A stretch of 21,614 bases of DNA, from positions 1 to 21,614 of IMG/VR virus record IMGVR_UViG_3300014962_000054; one strand, 5' to 3'. This document shows, piece after piece, positions 1-6,719 of this stretch. The first letter of the stretch is position 1, and every line of letters starts with the position of its first letter. Origin of the DNA: a virus. The translations under genes and the position numbers were made by a program. Under the pieces are notes generated by a model. The model did no database searches and was not told the origin of the DNA. It saw nothing but the letters and a program-made list of their open reading frames with translations.

Positions 1-693
1 TCCTCGCTCGGCATTGCCGAGGTGGGCGAGCCTCTCTCCGATGAGGTCGCGCAGCCGGACATGGTTGAGGAGGATCCCGAGACGAACAGCGCCGACCCCG
101 AGGCCGAGGCCCGTCGCTCCATGCTGGACGCCTGCGAGAAGCGCAGCATCCCCGCCGAGCTTCGCTCGCAGAGTAATGAGGATGGCACGGTCACTATCCG
201 TGGCTATTCGGCGGTGTTTGACCAAGAGGCCACGGGCCTCCCATTCCGTGAGGTTATTCGCAAGGGCGCGTTCAAGCGCTCCTTGGACAACGGCGACGAG
301 TGCTACCTGCTCGTGAACCACAACACGGATGAACTGCCGCTGGCACGCCGGTCGTCGGGGACTCTTCGACTCGGCGAGGACGACTACGGACTGTGGATTG
401 AAGCCGACCTTGACCCGGCCAATCCAAGGAGCGCCGAACTGATCAGCGCGCTGTCAAGATCCGACGTTTCGGAAATGAGTTTCGCCTTCACGGTTGCACC
501 TGACGGCCAGCGTCGCAGCAAAGACGGCCTGAGGGAGTTGCTTGATCTCAACATCTTTGAGTCAAGCGTGACCACCTGGGGCGCGTACTCGCAGACCTCA
601 GTCGGCCTGCGTTCCGTCGGGGCTGACGATGACCTCGCTGCCCGTTGGCTAGCGAAGAAGTGGGAATTGAAGCGGCGCAAGCACGCCCGCTAG
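1..693 (+). CDS. HK97-family prohead protease (S78), 5' open; possible portal-protease fusion
   Basis: Phage maturation protease of the HK97 (peptidase U35/S78) family, which trims scaffold or capsid delta domains inside the procapsid. The protease domain begins at about base 139 (EKRSIPAEL). It then shows the family's usual order: a GYSAVFD segment, FREVIRKGAF, the HNTD segment carrying the likely catalytic His, and MSFAF near the likely catalytic Ser, followed by LFESSVT-like strands. The frame is open to the left edge. Candidate starts are GTG at 22, ATG at 61 and ATG at 121, and none has a convincing Shine-Dalgarno. The roughly 40 residues before the domain are acidic and low-complexity (EEDPETNSADPEAEAR), like the end of a portal protein. 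A portal-protease fusion is therefore possible; otherwise the gene starts at 22 or 121. The major capsid gene follows 87 bases later, the normal head-gene order. Confidence 0.85.
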   Translation, partial: SSLGIAEVGEPLSDEVAQPDMVEEDPETNSADPEAEARRSMLDACEKRSIPAELRSQSNEDGTVTIRGYSAVFDQEATGLPFREVIRKGAFKRSLDNGDECYLLVNHNTDELPLARRSSGTLRLGEDDYGLWIEADLDPANPRSAELISALSRSDVSEMSFAFTVAPDGQRRSKDGLRELLDLNIFESSVTTWGAYSQTSVGLRSVGADDDLAARWLAKKWELKRRKHAR

Positions 694-708
694 TCCCTCC
701 ACATTCCA

Positions 709-722
709 CCCGCATTTGCGGG
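709..722 (+). other. short perfect hairpin between protease and capsid genes
   Basis: A 14-base perfect inverted repeat (CCCGCA/TGCGGG) lies in the 87-base gap ahead of the capsid gene. It has no U-run. It may be an mRNA processing or attenuation element, and on its own it is weak. Confidence 0.35.
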
Positions 723-780
723 CTTGCCCCCGGCGCGTTCGCCCCGGCGGTCTTTACCCCTAATCGAAAGGAGATCGGGC

Positions 781-2082
781 ATGTCCATGCTCGACACCTA
801 CCGCGAGCAGCGTTCGGCTGCCGCTGCGGCCCTTTCGGATCTCATCGCGGGCGAGGCTTCTGAGGAGTCGTTCGCCGCTGTTGAGGCCCGTGAGGCCGAG
901 ATCGCTGATCTTGACGGCAAGATCAGCACGCTGGAGTCTGCGGAGTCCCGCAAGGCTGCAATCGCCGAGACCAAGGTCGAGGCCGGTGTCGGCTTCGCTC
1001 AGGTCACCGAGCAGCGCACCTACAACGCGCACAGCAAGTCGTCGTTTGTCCGCGACCTCGTGTTCGCGCAGACCCGCAACGACGCCTCCGCATGGGAGCG
1101 GCTCAACCGCCACATGCACGAGGAGTCAATCGAGTCCCGCGACATTGGCCGCGCTGACGGCGCTATCGGCGAGTTCGTCGTTCCGACGTACCTGCTGAAC
1201 GCCTATGCCGGTGCGCTGCGCCCGGGTCGGACGACTGCCGACCGGCTCACCGGCCAGACGCTCCCCACTCTGACCGACCAGATCAACATTCCCCGCATCA
1301 CCACGGGAACCAAGTCCGGCTGGCAGAACGGCGACAACACCGCCACCACCACGCAGGACATGGTGACGACCTACGCCACCGGCGAGGTTCGCACCCTGAG
1401 TGGCTACACCAACCTGTCCATTCAGCTCTTGGAGCAGTCTGCGGTGTCGAACGGCATTGATGCCGTCGTGTTTGCAGACCTTCTGCGCGACATGGACTAC
1501 CAGATCAACGCCGCCGTGATCAGCGGCGTCGGGACCGCCGGCCAGATGCAGGGCGTTCTCGGCGTCGGCACCGCGATCACCTACACCTCGGGCACCCCGA
1601 CCGGCGCGGGCCTGCACGCGGCCATCGGTCAGGCGATCTCCAAGGTTTCGGAGGCTCGCTTCGACGATGTTGAGGCTGTTGTCATGCGGCCTTCGCACTG
1701 GTACTGGCTGTCCTCGCAGACGGATTCGGCGGGCAGGCCGCTCGTGGTTCCGACCGCGCAGGCATTCAACCCGATTGCGACTCAGGACGCTCCCGTCGCT
1801 AAGGGCATGGTCGGTCACATTCACGGCGTTCCGGTCTACCTGGATTCCGCGATTCCGAACAACCTCGGTGCAGGCACGAACGAGTCGCGCATCCTTGTGG
1901 GTCGCTTCTCGGACTCGTGGCTCTACTCGGGCGGCATCAAGACCCGTGTGCTGCCGGATGTCCTCAGCTCGCAGCTCAGCGTGCGGCTTCAGGCATACCA
2001 GTACACGGCTCTGGTTCACCGCTACCCCGCTTCGCTGGCGTTCGTTTCCGGCACCGGCGTGGTTGCTCCGTCCGGCTTCTAG
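781..2082 (+). CDS. major capsid protein, HK97 fold
   Basis: Main shell protein of the icosahedral head, 433 residues. Residues 1 to about 65 are an Ala/Glu-rich coiled coil (AAVEAREAEIADLDGKISTL), as expected for the delta domain that scaffolds assembly and is removed by the upstream protease. The rest resembles HK97 capsids: an N-arm and spine region, a middle IPRITTGTKSGWQ strand, the GVLGVGTAITY segment, and a C-terminal FSDSWLYSGGIKTRVLPDVLSSQLSV-type region ending in LRLQAYQYTALVHRYPASLAF-like strands (shown in part). The start at 781 is chosen over an upstream in-frame start at 724 because AAAGGAGAT sits 6-8 bases before the 781 ATG. A 13-bp hairpin follows the stop codon, which is common after highly expressed capsid genes. 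Confidence 0.93.
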   Translation: MSMLDTYREQRSAAAAALSDLIAGEASEESFAAVEAREAEIADLDGKISTLESAESRKAAIAETKVEAGVGFAQVTEQRTYNAHSKSSFVRDLVFAQTRNDASAWERLNRHMHEESIESRDIGRADGAIGEFVVPTYLLNAYAGALRPGRTTADRLTGQTLPTLTDQINIPRITTGTKSGWQNGDNTATTTQDMVTTYATGEVRTLSGYTNLSIQLLEQSAVSNGIDAVVFADLLRDMDYQINAAVISGVGTAGQMQGVLGVGTAITYTSGTPTGAGLHAAIGQAISKVSEARFDDVEAVVMRPSHWYWLSSQTDSAGRPLVVPTAQAFNPIATQDAPVAKGMVGHIHGVPVYLDSAIPNNLGAGTNESRILVGRFSDSWLYSGGIKTRVLPDVLSSQLSVRLQAYQYTALVHRYPASLAFVSGTGVVAPSGF

Positions 2083-2094
2083 TCGGAACTCTGC

Positions 2095-2124
2095 TGAGTG
2101 GGGGCGGGCAACCGCCCCCACTCA
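2095..2124 (+). terminator. 13-bp hairpin with GCAA tetraloop after the capsid gene
   Basis: The bases form a perfect 13-bp stem (TGAGTGGGGGCGG with its complement) closed by GCAA, a GNRA-type tetraloop. No T-run follows, and the next start codon lies 12 bases on at 2137. It may be a partial terminator, a 3'-end stabiliser for capsid mRNA, or a processing site. The structure is certain from the sequence; the role is inferred. Confidence 0.75.
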
Positions 2125-2136
2125 CAGGAACCAGCA

Positions 2137-2289
2137 ATGACAGACGACGACTACCTCGCCGCCCTGCACGCGGCACTCGCCCGCGAGAAGAACCCCGACG
2201 CATTCAAAGCACTCCTCCACGAACTGGACCGCTTCATCGACAACCGCGTGCAACGCGCCCGTCACACCCCCGATGGCGAGCGGCGCTAG
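2137..2289 (+). CDS. 50-residue acidic/helical phage protein, unknown
   Basis: Not recognised. Fifty residues starting MTDDDYLAALHAALAREKN, probably two amphipathic helices with a basic end (NRVQRARHTPDGERR). ATG 2137 is preferred over the longer in-frame GTG at 2098 because 2098 lies inside the capsid-distal hairpin, whereas CAGGAA precedes 2137 at a usable distance. The gene is bracketed by two long hairpins (2095-2124 and 2302-2339), so it forms its own small transcription segment between capsid and the sugar-transfer genes. Its position just after the capsid would fit a head accessory or decoration-related protein, but nothing in the sequence proves this. Confidence 0.6.
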   Translation: MTDDDYLAALHAALAREKNPDAFKALLHELDRFIDNRVQRARHTPDGERR

Positions 2290-2301
2290 CACCCATTGAA
2301 C

Positions 2302-2339
2302 TCGTGTGGGGACCGGATGCAGGGCCGGTCCCCACACGA
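2302..2339 (+). terminator. 15-bp hairpin upstream of the glycosyltransferase cassette
   Basis: A perfect 15-bp inverted repeat, TCGTGTGGGGACCGG with its complement, encloses an 8-base loop (ATGCAGGG). There is no U-run. It ends 23 bases before the GTG start at 2363, and the Shine-Dalgarno AAAGG lies just outside the stem. Likely a terminator, attenuator or RNA-processing hairpin that separates capsid expression from the downstream enzymes. Confidence 0.75.
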
Positions 2340-2362
2340 CCCCCTGCCCGAAAGGCCACCCT

Positions 2363-3532
2363 GTGAACAAACTTGCCGCACTCATGGTCACCAACGCCCT
2401 GTGGACCCGATCCGGCTACGGCACCCAAGCCAGACAGCTCCTCACCCGCATGGCGAAAGACGGGCACGCGCTCGCCGTCGCCGCGAACTACGGGCTGGAA
2501 GGCACCATCACCGAATGGGACGGCATCCCCCACTTCCCCCGGGGAACCGACGCCTATTCAAACGATGTGGTGACCGCGTACTACCAGGACTGGACGGGCA
2601 GGCACTCGGGCCGGTCGCCGCTGCTGATGACGCTGTATGACGTGTGGGTTTTGAACGCGAGCATCTATGACGAGGCTCCGGTGGCGTCGTGGGTGCCGAT
2701 TGACTGCGCGCCGGTCGCGGAGGGTGTCGCGGCGTTCCTGTCGAAGCCGAATGTGACGCCGATTGCGATGAGCCGGTTCGGTGAGCAGACGATGCAGGAC
2801 GCCGGGATCGACTGCCGGTATGTGCCGCACGCCATCGACACGGACGTGTTCACGCGGACTGAGACGGTCGATACGGCTGCGGGTCCGATGACTGGCCGGC
2901 AGATCATGGGCGTTGACGGCGACCAGTTCGTCATCGGCCTGGTGAACGCGAATCAAGACCGCAGGCCGAGCCGGAAGGCGTGGCCCGAGAACCTTCTCGC
3001 CGCTTCCATTTTCTGTCAGGCCCACGACGACGCGGTGGTCTACATCCATACGGAGCGCCACGGCCTCATGGGCGGCTTGAACATGGACGACCTGTGCAAG
3101 GCGGTCGGCTTGCGTGAGCATCAATACAAGTTCGTGAACCAGTACGCATTCCGACAAGGCATCCCACAGGAGGGCATGGCTGCCCTGTATTCGGGCTGCG
3201 ACGTGCTGCTTGCGGCCTCCTATGGGGAGGGCTTCGGGCTGACGGCTCTTGAGGCGCAGGCGTGCGGGCTTCGGGTCATCCTGAATGACTGGTCGGCGCA
3301 GTCGGAGCTGTGCGGGGATGGCTGGCTGACGGCGAATCAGCCGTGGTGGAATCCCGAGTTCAAGTCGTGGTGGAAATCCCCGAGTGTCTCGTCGATTGTC
3401 GAGTCTCTTGAGGCCGCGTATGCCGCTCCTCGGGGCCATTCGGACAAGGCTCGGGCGTTCGCTGTGCAGTATGACGCGGATCTGGTGTATCGGCAGCGGT
3501 GGCGTCCGGTGCTTGCGGAGTTGGCCGCATGA
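2363..3532 (+). CDS. glycosyltransferase, GT4-like (GT-B fold)
   Basis: Predicted retaining glycosyltransferase of the GT4 type, transferring a sugar from a nucleotide donor. It has 389 residues, the usual size. The N-terminal half has a Rossmann start (LAALMVTNALWTRSGYGTQ) with the Gly-rich acceptor loop GYGTQ. The C-terminal half has the family hallmark GEGFGLTALEAQACG (about residues 290-305), with the E-x7-E pair that binds the nucleotide-sugar. The GTG start at 2363 follows AAAGG; a further in-frame GTG at 2306 is inside a hairpin and is rejected. The stop overlaps the next start (ATGA at 3529-3532), so it is translationally coupled to the GT2-like gene. Position among head genes suggests modification of capsid or tail proteins, as seen in some actinobacteriophages; the target is inferred. 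Confidence 0.85.
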   Translation: MNKLAALMVTNALWTRSGYGTQARQLLTRMAKDGHALAVAANYGLEGTITEWDGIPHFPRGTDAYSNDVVTAYYQDWTGRHSGRSPLLMTLYDVWVLNASIYDEAPVASWVPIDCAPVAEGVAAFLSKPNVTPIAMSRFGEQTMQDAGIDCRYVPHAIDTDVFTRTETVDTAAGPMTGRQIMGVDGDQFVIGLVNANQDRRPSRKAWPENLLAASIFCQAHDDAVVYIHTERHGLMGGLNMDDLCKAVGLREHQYKFVNQYAFRQGIPQEGMAALYSGCDVLLAASYGEGFGLTALEAQACGLRVILNDWSAQSELCGDGWLTANQPWWNPEFKSWWKSPSVSSIVESLEAAYAAPRGHSDKARAFAVQYDADLVYRQRWRPVLAELAA

Positions 3533-4176
3533 TCCCGGTGATGGTGGTGCCGGTGCTGGCGCGGCCCGATCTGCTGTCAAGGATGATTGACAGCGTTGAC
3601 TTCCCGGTCGGGCATCTGATCGTCATCGACAACGGCGGCTGCGTTGACACCGACCGGCTTCGATCCGAGCAGATCGAGCGCGTGTCCGTGGTTCGGATGC
3701 CCGCGAATCTCGGTGTCGCCGGGTCATGGAACCTCGGCATCAAATCGGCACCGTTCGCGCCGTGGTGGCTGATCGTCAACTTCGATGTGGTGTGGCCTGC
3801 CGGGTCGCTGGAGCGGTTCGCGATTGAGTCCGACCCGTCTGCGCTCGTCCTCTCGTATGGGTCGCCGCCGTGGTGCGCGTTCGCGCTCGGCGAGCGGGTC
3901 GTCCACGAGGTGGGCCTGTTCGATGAGGCGCTGCACCCCGCGTATTTCGAGGACAACGATCTTGAGCGACGTTGCGAGGCTGCCGGGGTGCCGGTGCGCC
4001 GGTCCACGATCCCAGTGCGTCACGACAACTCGTCCACGCTGGCAGCCGGGTACGCGGTGCGGAACAGCGAGACGTTCAGCGCGAATGCCGAGTATTACGG
4101 GCGCAAGCTCGCTCGCGGCGACATCTCCGAGGGCCGCTGGAGCCTTCACAGGCGTCGGGAACTGTCATGGGACTAG
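3529..4176 (+). CDS. glycosyltransferase, GT2-like (GT-A fold)
   Basis: Predicted inverting-type GT2 transferase, 215 residues, a minimal GT-A domain without membrane segments. Visible motifs in order: N-terminal strand IPVMVVPVLARPD, the nucleotide-binding IVIDNGG (31-37), the NLGVAGSWNLGI segment (60-71) typical of rhamnosyl-like GT2 enzymes, the metal-site region VNFDV (83-87) in place of the usual NDDV/DxD, and the acceptor/catalytic block GLFDEALHPAYFEDNDLERR (129-148) with the classic FEDxDLxxR signature. It starts on the ATGA overlap with the GT4-like gene and overlaps the next gene by 10 bases. This makes a three-gene coupled cassette. It probably adds a second sugar or works on the same acceptor; the substrate is unknown. 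Confidence 0.85.
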   Translation: MIPVMVVPVLARPDLLSRMIDSVDFPVGHLIVIDNGGCVDTDRLRSEQIERVSVVRMPANLGVAGSWNLGIKSAPFAPWWLIVNFDVVWPAGSLERFAIESDPSALVLSYGSPPWCAFALGERVVHEVGLFDEALHPAYFEDNDLERRCEAAGVPVRRSTIPVRHDNSSTLAAGYAVRNSETFSANAEYYGRKLARGDISEGRWSLHRRRELSWD

Positions 4177-4838
4177 ACCTTCCCCGGGACCGTTTCGGCT
4201 TCCACAACACGCACAGGGGCGACACGGTGTGGGTTCTGGCCTCTGGCCCGAGCCTGGACTACATCCCTCGGGAGTTCTTCCACGACAAGGTGTGCGTCTG
4301 CGTGAACAACGTCGGCGTCACGCTGCCGCTGCCCTACTTCTACACGGTCAGCCACTACCACCGGGATGCGATGCGGGTCGCGGAACAGCGACCGGATCTT
4401 CCGGTGATCGTGCCGGAACTCGACCTCGGGCGGTTCGGCCCCGAGGCCGCGAACCGGGAGCCGACCGAGCCGAACATCTACCGCTTCCCCACGAACGATC
4501 AGCAGTTCTCGTCGTTCGACCCGGCGCGGGACTGGCCGACCGATCCGCACGCGCTCGTCGCCGGACCCACCAGCCTGCACATGACGATGCATTTCGCCCA
4601 CTATCTCGGCGCGGCGCACATCGTCCTCGTCGGCGCTGACTGCGGGTCGCTGGATGCGGCGCAGAACTTCACCGGGTATGCGCGGGGCGACAACCCGTTC
4701 CCGATCTGGCAGGCCACCCTGACCGGCGTCGCCGACCAGATCCGCGCCCGGGGCACGTCGGTGCATTCCCTGAACCCGTTCGTGAACTTCGCCCTAGAGG
4801 GGCACACCTTCCTCGGGCCAACCGTCCACATCAACTAG
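4167..4838 (+). CDS. GPSL-motif protein: MptE/DUF115-like or GT42-like sugar-transfer enzyme
   Basis: Third member of the cassette, 223 residues. The N-terminal strand-loop VWVLASGPSLDYI (21-33) matches the G-P-S-L nucleotide-binding loop shared by DUF115/MptE-like proteins, Maf-type flagellin glycosylation proteins and GT42 sialyltransferases. It is followed by VNNVGV and a later IVLVGADCGS strand, giving a Rossmann-like core. From sequence alone the choice between a nonulosonate/sialic acid-type transferase and a pyrophosphokinase-like fold cannot be made; the two glycosyltransferases beside it favour the first. It starts inside the GT2-like gene (overlap 4167-4176). The connector gene follows 7 bases after its stop, so the cassette is spliced tightly into the structural operon. 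Confidence 0.65.
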   Translation: MGLDLPRDRFGFHNTHRGDTVWVLASGPSLDYIPREFFHDKVCVCVNNVGVTLPLPYFYTVSHYHRDAMRVAEQRPDLPVIVPELDLGRFGPEAANREPTEPNIYRFPTNDQQFSSFDPARDWPTDPHALVAGPTSLHMTMHFAHYLGAAHIVLVGADCGSLDAAQNFTGYARGDNPFPIWQATLTGVADQIRARGTSVHSLNPFVNFALEGHTFLGPTVHIN

Positions 4839-4845
4839 GAGCCAC

Positions 4846-5448
4846 ATGAGCCTGTATGCGACCACGGCGCAGATCAAGGCGGCGCTTCGTATCTCCGACA
4901 GCGTGGACGACACGCTCATCTCCACGGCTGGTTCGGCGGCTTCCGAGCTGATCGATTCGTACACGGGTCGTGTGTTCGGTGCCGGGACTGTCGCCTCAAC
5001 GCGCTACTTCTCGGCCCGCAAGACGACGCACGTCGAGGTGGACGACATGCCGTCCGCGCCCGTGTGGGTGAAGTCGTCCACGAACCGGGACGGCGTGTAT
5101 GACGTGACGTGGGATCCCTCCGACCTCACGCTGCTTCCCCTGAACCAGTTCATTGACGGCCTCACCTGGCCGTACACGGCCATTGAGACGCTGAACGGCA
5201 AGACGTGGCAGATGGCGTTGCGGGACGAGCCGACTATCGCGGTGAACGCGGTGTGGGGGTTCCCGACCGTGCCCATGTCGATCACGCAGGCCGCGATCAT
5301 TCAGGCGTCGCGGATCTTCAAACGGCTCGACTCGCCCCTCGGTGTCGCCGGGTTCGGGGAGATGGGCGTCGTCCGAGTCACCAACGGCCTTGATCCCGAC
5401 GTGGCGCAGCTGTGCGCCCCGTACCGGCGTCTGCGGACTGCGCTGTGA
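4846..5448 (+). CDS. head-tail connector (adaptor, gp6-like)
   Basis: Predicted DNA-packaging/head-tail adaptor of the HK97 gp6/gp15-like type, which forms the ring under the portal. It has 200 residues. The N-terminal segment ATTAQIKAALRISDSVDDT followed by a helix SAASELIDSYTGR is the characteristic helical start of this family. Later strands and the C-terminal helix QAAIIQASRIFKRLDSPLG also match. AGGAG lies 5 bases before the ATG, a strong ribosome-binding site. It is the first structural gene after the sugar-transfer cassette. The stop overlaps the next start (GTGA at 5445). The length is somewhat above the minimal gp6 size. Confidence 0.75.
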   Translation: MSLYATTAQIKAALRISDSVDDTLISTAGSAASELIDSYTGRVFGAGTVASTRYFSARKTTHVEVDDMPSAPVWVKSSTNRDGVYDVTWDPSDLTLLPLNQFIDGLTWPYTAIETLNGKTWQMALRDEPTIAVNAVWGFPTVPMSITQAAIIQASRIFKRLDSPLGVAGFGEMGVVRVTNGLDPDVAQLCAPYRRLRTAL

Positions 5449-5852
5449 CCGTCAGCGACCTCCGCTCGGGACTGGCCGCGAACCTCGCGAACATTCCCGG
5501 TCTCCGCACGTCCGCGTGGGTGCCCGACAACCCGACCCCGCCCATCGCCGTCGTCCTCCCCCAACGCATCGAATTCGATGCCGCGTTCGGGCGCGGCATG
5601 GACGAATACACGTTTGAGGTGCTGGTCATCGCGCAGCGCATGAGCGAGCGCACCGCCCAATCCCTGCTCGACGGGTTCTGCAACCCGACCGGCGCACAGT
5701 CCGTCAAGACGGCGCTGGAGTCAGACAAGACCCTCGGAGGCAAGGCGTTTGACCTCCGAGTCACCGAGATGAGCAATTACGCCTCAATCACGCTCTCGGA
5801 AACGCAGTACCTCGCGGCCACCTTCTCGGTGACCGTCATCGCCAATTCCTAG
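5445..5852 (+). CDS. tail terminator / tail completion protein
   Basis: A 135-residue protein between connector and major tail protein, the place normally filled by the tail terminator that caps the tube and joins it to the head. The pattern fits that family: an N-terminal helix (VSDLRSGLAANLANIPG), a strand pair around PIAVVLPQRIEFD, a Y-T-F-E-V-L-V-I strand, then a helix (SERTAQSLLDGF) and a C-terminal strand pair (TQYLAATFSVTVIA). Identity as terminator rather than head-tail stopper is inferred from order and pattern. The start is GTG 5445, overlapping the previous stop. A separate stopper gene was not found between capsid and tail genes. Confidence 0.65.
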   Translation: MTVSDLRSGLAANLANIPGLRTSAWVPDNPTPPIAVVLPQRIEFDAAFGRGMDEYTFEVLVIAQRMSERTAQSLLDGFCNPTGAQSVKTALESDKTLGGKAFDLRVTEMSNYASITLSETQYLAATFSVTVIANS

Positions 5853-5864
5853 GAGACACCCATC

Positions 5865-6272
5865 ATGGCAAAGCAGATCCTTCAGAACTGCTCGATCTCG
5901 GTCAACGGGACCGCGCTCGGCACCTCGGCCCGACAGGTCGAGCTCAACATCACCGTGGACGATAAGGAAACGACGGCTTTCGGTGACGGCTGGAAGCAGC
6001 GCATCGCGGGGCTCAAGGACGCCTCGGTGAAGATCGACTTCTACCAGGACTTCGCGGCTGCGTCCGTTGACGCAACCCTGTTCCCGCTGTTCGGCACCCT
6101 CGCAACCGTCGTCATCATCCCCAACGGCGGCACCGCGACGGCAACGAACCCGTCCTACACCGCCGTGTGCCTGATCAACCAGCTCAGCCCGGTGGCCGGC
6201 GCTGTCGGCGACGTGCTCACGCAGTCGATCACCTGGCCGACCAGCGGCACCGTCACCCGCGCAACCGCGTAG
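5865..6272 (+). CDS. major tail (tube) protein
   Basis: Main tail tube subunit, 135 residues, short for the family. It shows the beta-rich tail tube pattern: N-terminal SISVNGTALGTSARQVELNI strands, the conserved-looking ETTAFGDGWKQRIAGLKDAS loop that mediates ring stacking in such proteins, and a C-terminal sandwich strand ending SITWPTSGTVTRA, which resembles tube proteins lacking an added Ig domain. TAGGAGA precedes the ATG by 9-10 bases. It sits directly before the tail assembly chaperones and tape measure, the standard order. No C-terminal decoration domain is present. Confidence 0.8.
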   Translation: MAKQILQNCSISVNGTALGTSARQVELNITVDDKETTAFGDGWKQRIAGLKDASVKIDFYQDFAAASVDATLFPLFGTLATVVIIPNGGTATATNPSYTAVCLINQLSPVAGAVGDVLTQSITWPTSGTVTRATA

Positions 6273-6312
6273 CCGCACTCCCACCGACCCTGCAACGTAA
6301 GGAGACCCTGCC

Positions 6313-6603
6313 ATGATGCGGATTGCGTTGAAAGTCAGTTACGACGACGGTCGGGAGCAGGCCGTCATGGTGTCTGCTCCCGACCTAATCGCTTTCGAGC
6401 GCCACTTCGACAAGCCCATGTCCGTGATCGGGCAGGGCCGCATCGAGTACCTGTGGTGGGTGACGTGGCACGCCTGCACCCGTTTGAGCCACACGACGCT
6501 CGTGTTCGATGACTGGATCGCGACTGTGGCCGAGATCGGCGACGACAAGGCGGCAGATGCGGAGCTTGTCCCTTTGGGGAGCAGTCAGCCCATTGGAGCC
6601 TGA
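6313..6603 (+). CDS. tail assembly chaperone, G-type (unshifted product)
   Basis: Short form of the tail assembly chaperone pair, 96 residues. It starts MMRIALKVSYDDG after a strong AAGGAGA site and contains the compact helical PDLIAFERHFDKPMS and WWVTWHACTR segments seen in lambda gpG-like proteins of actinobacteriophages. In lambda-like phages the G and GT forms bind the tape measure during tail assembly in a fixed ratio. The unshifted product stops at 6601-6603, 25 bases past the slippery heptamer at 6570. The alternative second ATG at 6316 is also possible. Confidence 0.8.
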   Translation: MMRIALKVSYDDGREQAVMVSAPDLIAFERHFDKPMSVIGQGRIEYLWWVTWHACTRLSHTTLVFDDWIATVAEIGDDKAADAELVPLGSSQPIGA

Positions 6604-6719
6604 CGCATCTGGCATTTGAGTGGGGGGTGCTGCCGCACCAGTTGGAGGCGTGCAGCGACCGCGAACTGGCGACGATGTTCCGCTACCTGCATTGGCGGCG
6701 AGTGCAGGAGGCCGGCTGA
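6313..6719 (+). CDS. tail assembly chaperone, GT fusion by -1 frameshift
   Basis: Long form made by a -1 slip at CCCTTTG (6570-6576). Codons 6313-6576 are read in the first frame and 6576-6719 in the -1 frame, giving about 135 residues. The shifted part reads GEQSAHWSLTHLAFEWG and later ELATMFRYLHWRRVQEAG, which is protein-like and typical of T-domain ends in actinophages (AFEWG, W-R-R). That segment has no start codon with a ribosome-binding site of its own. Its TGA (6717-6719) overlaps the next ATG at 6719. The T domain is expected to recruit the major tail protein. The frame analysis is direct; efficiency is unknown. Confidence 0.85.
6570..6576 (+). promoter_or_regulatory. programmed -1 frameshift slippery site CCCTTTG
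   Basis: A canonical X-XXY-YYZ heptamer (C CCT TTG) lies in the frame of the upstream chaperone gene and is directly followed by GGGG. Slipping both tRNAs back by one base enters the frame that runs on to 6719. Confidence 0.88.

Noticed and set aside
1126-2121. 331-residue minus-strand ORF opposite the capsid gene
   Set aside because: A GC-rich shadow of the capsid gene, Arg/Gly/Val-rich with no recognisable motif or ribosome-binding site.
2558-3580. 340-residue minus-strand ORF opposite the GT4-like gene
   Set aside because: Shadow frame: Arg/Pro-rich, no domain, and the plus strand carries clear glycosyltransferase motifs.
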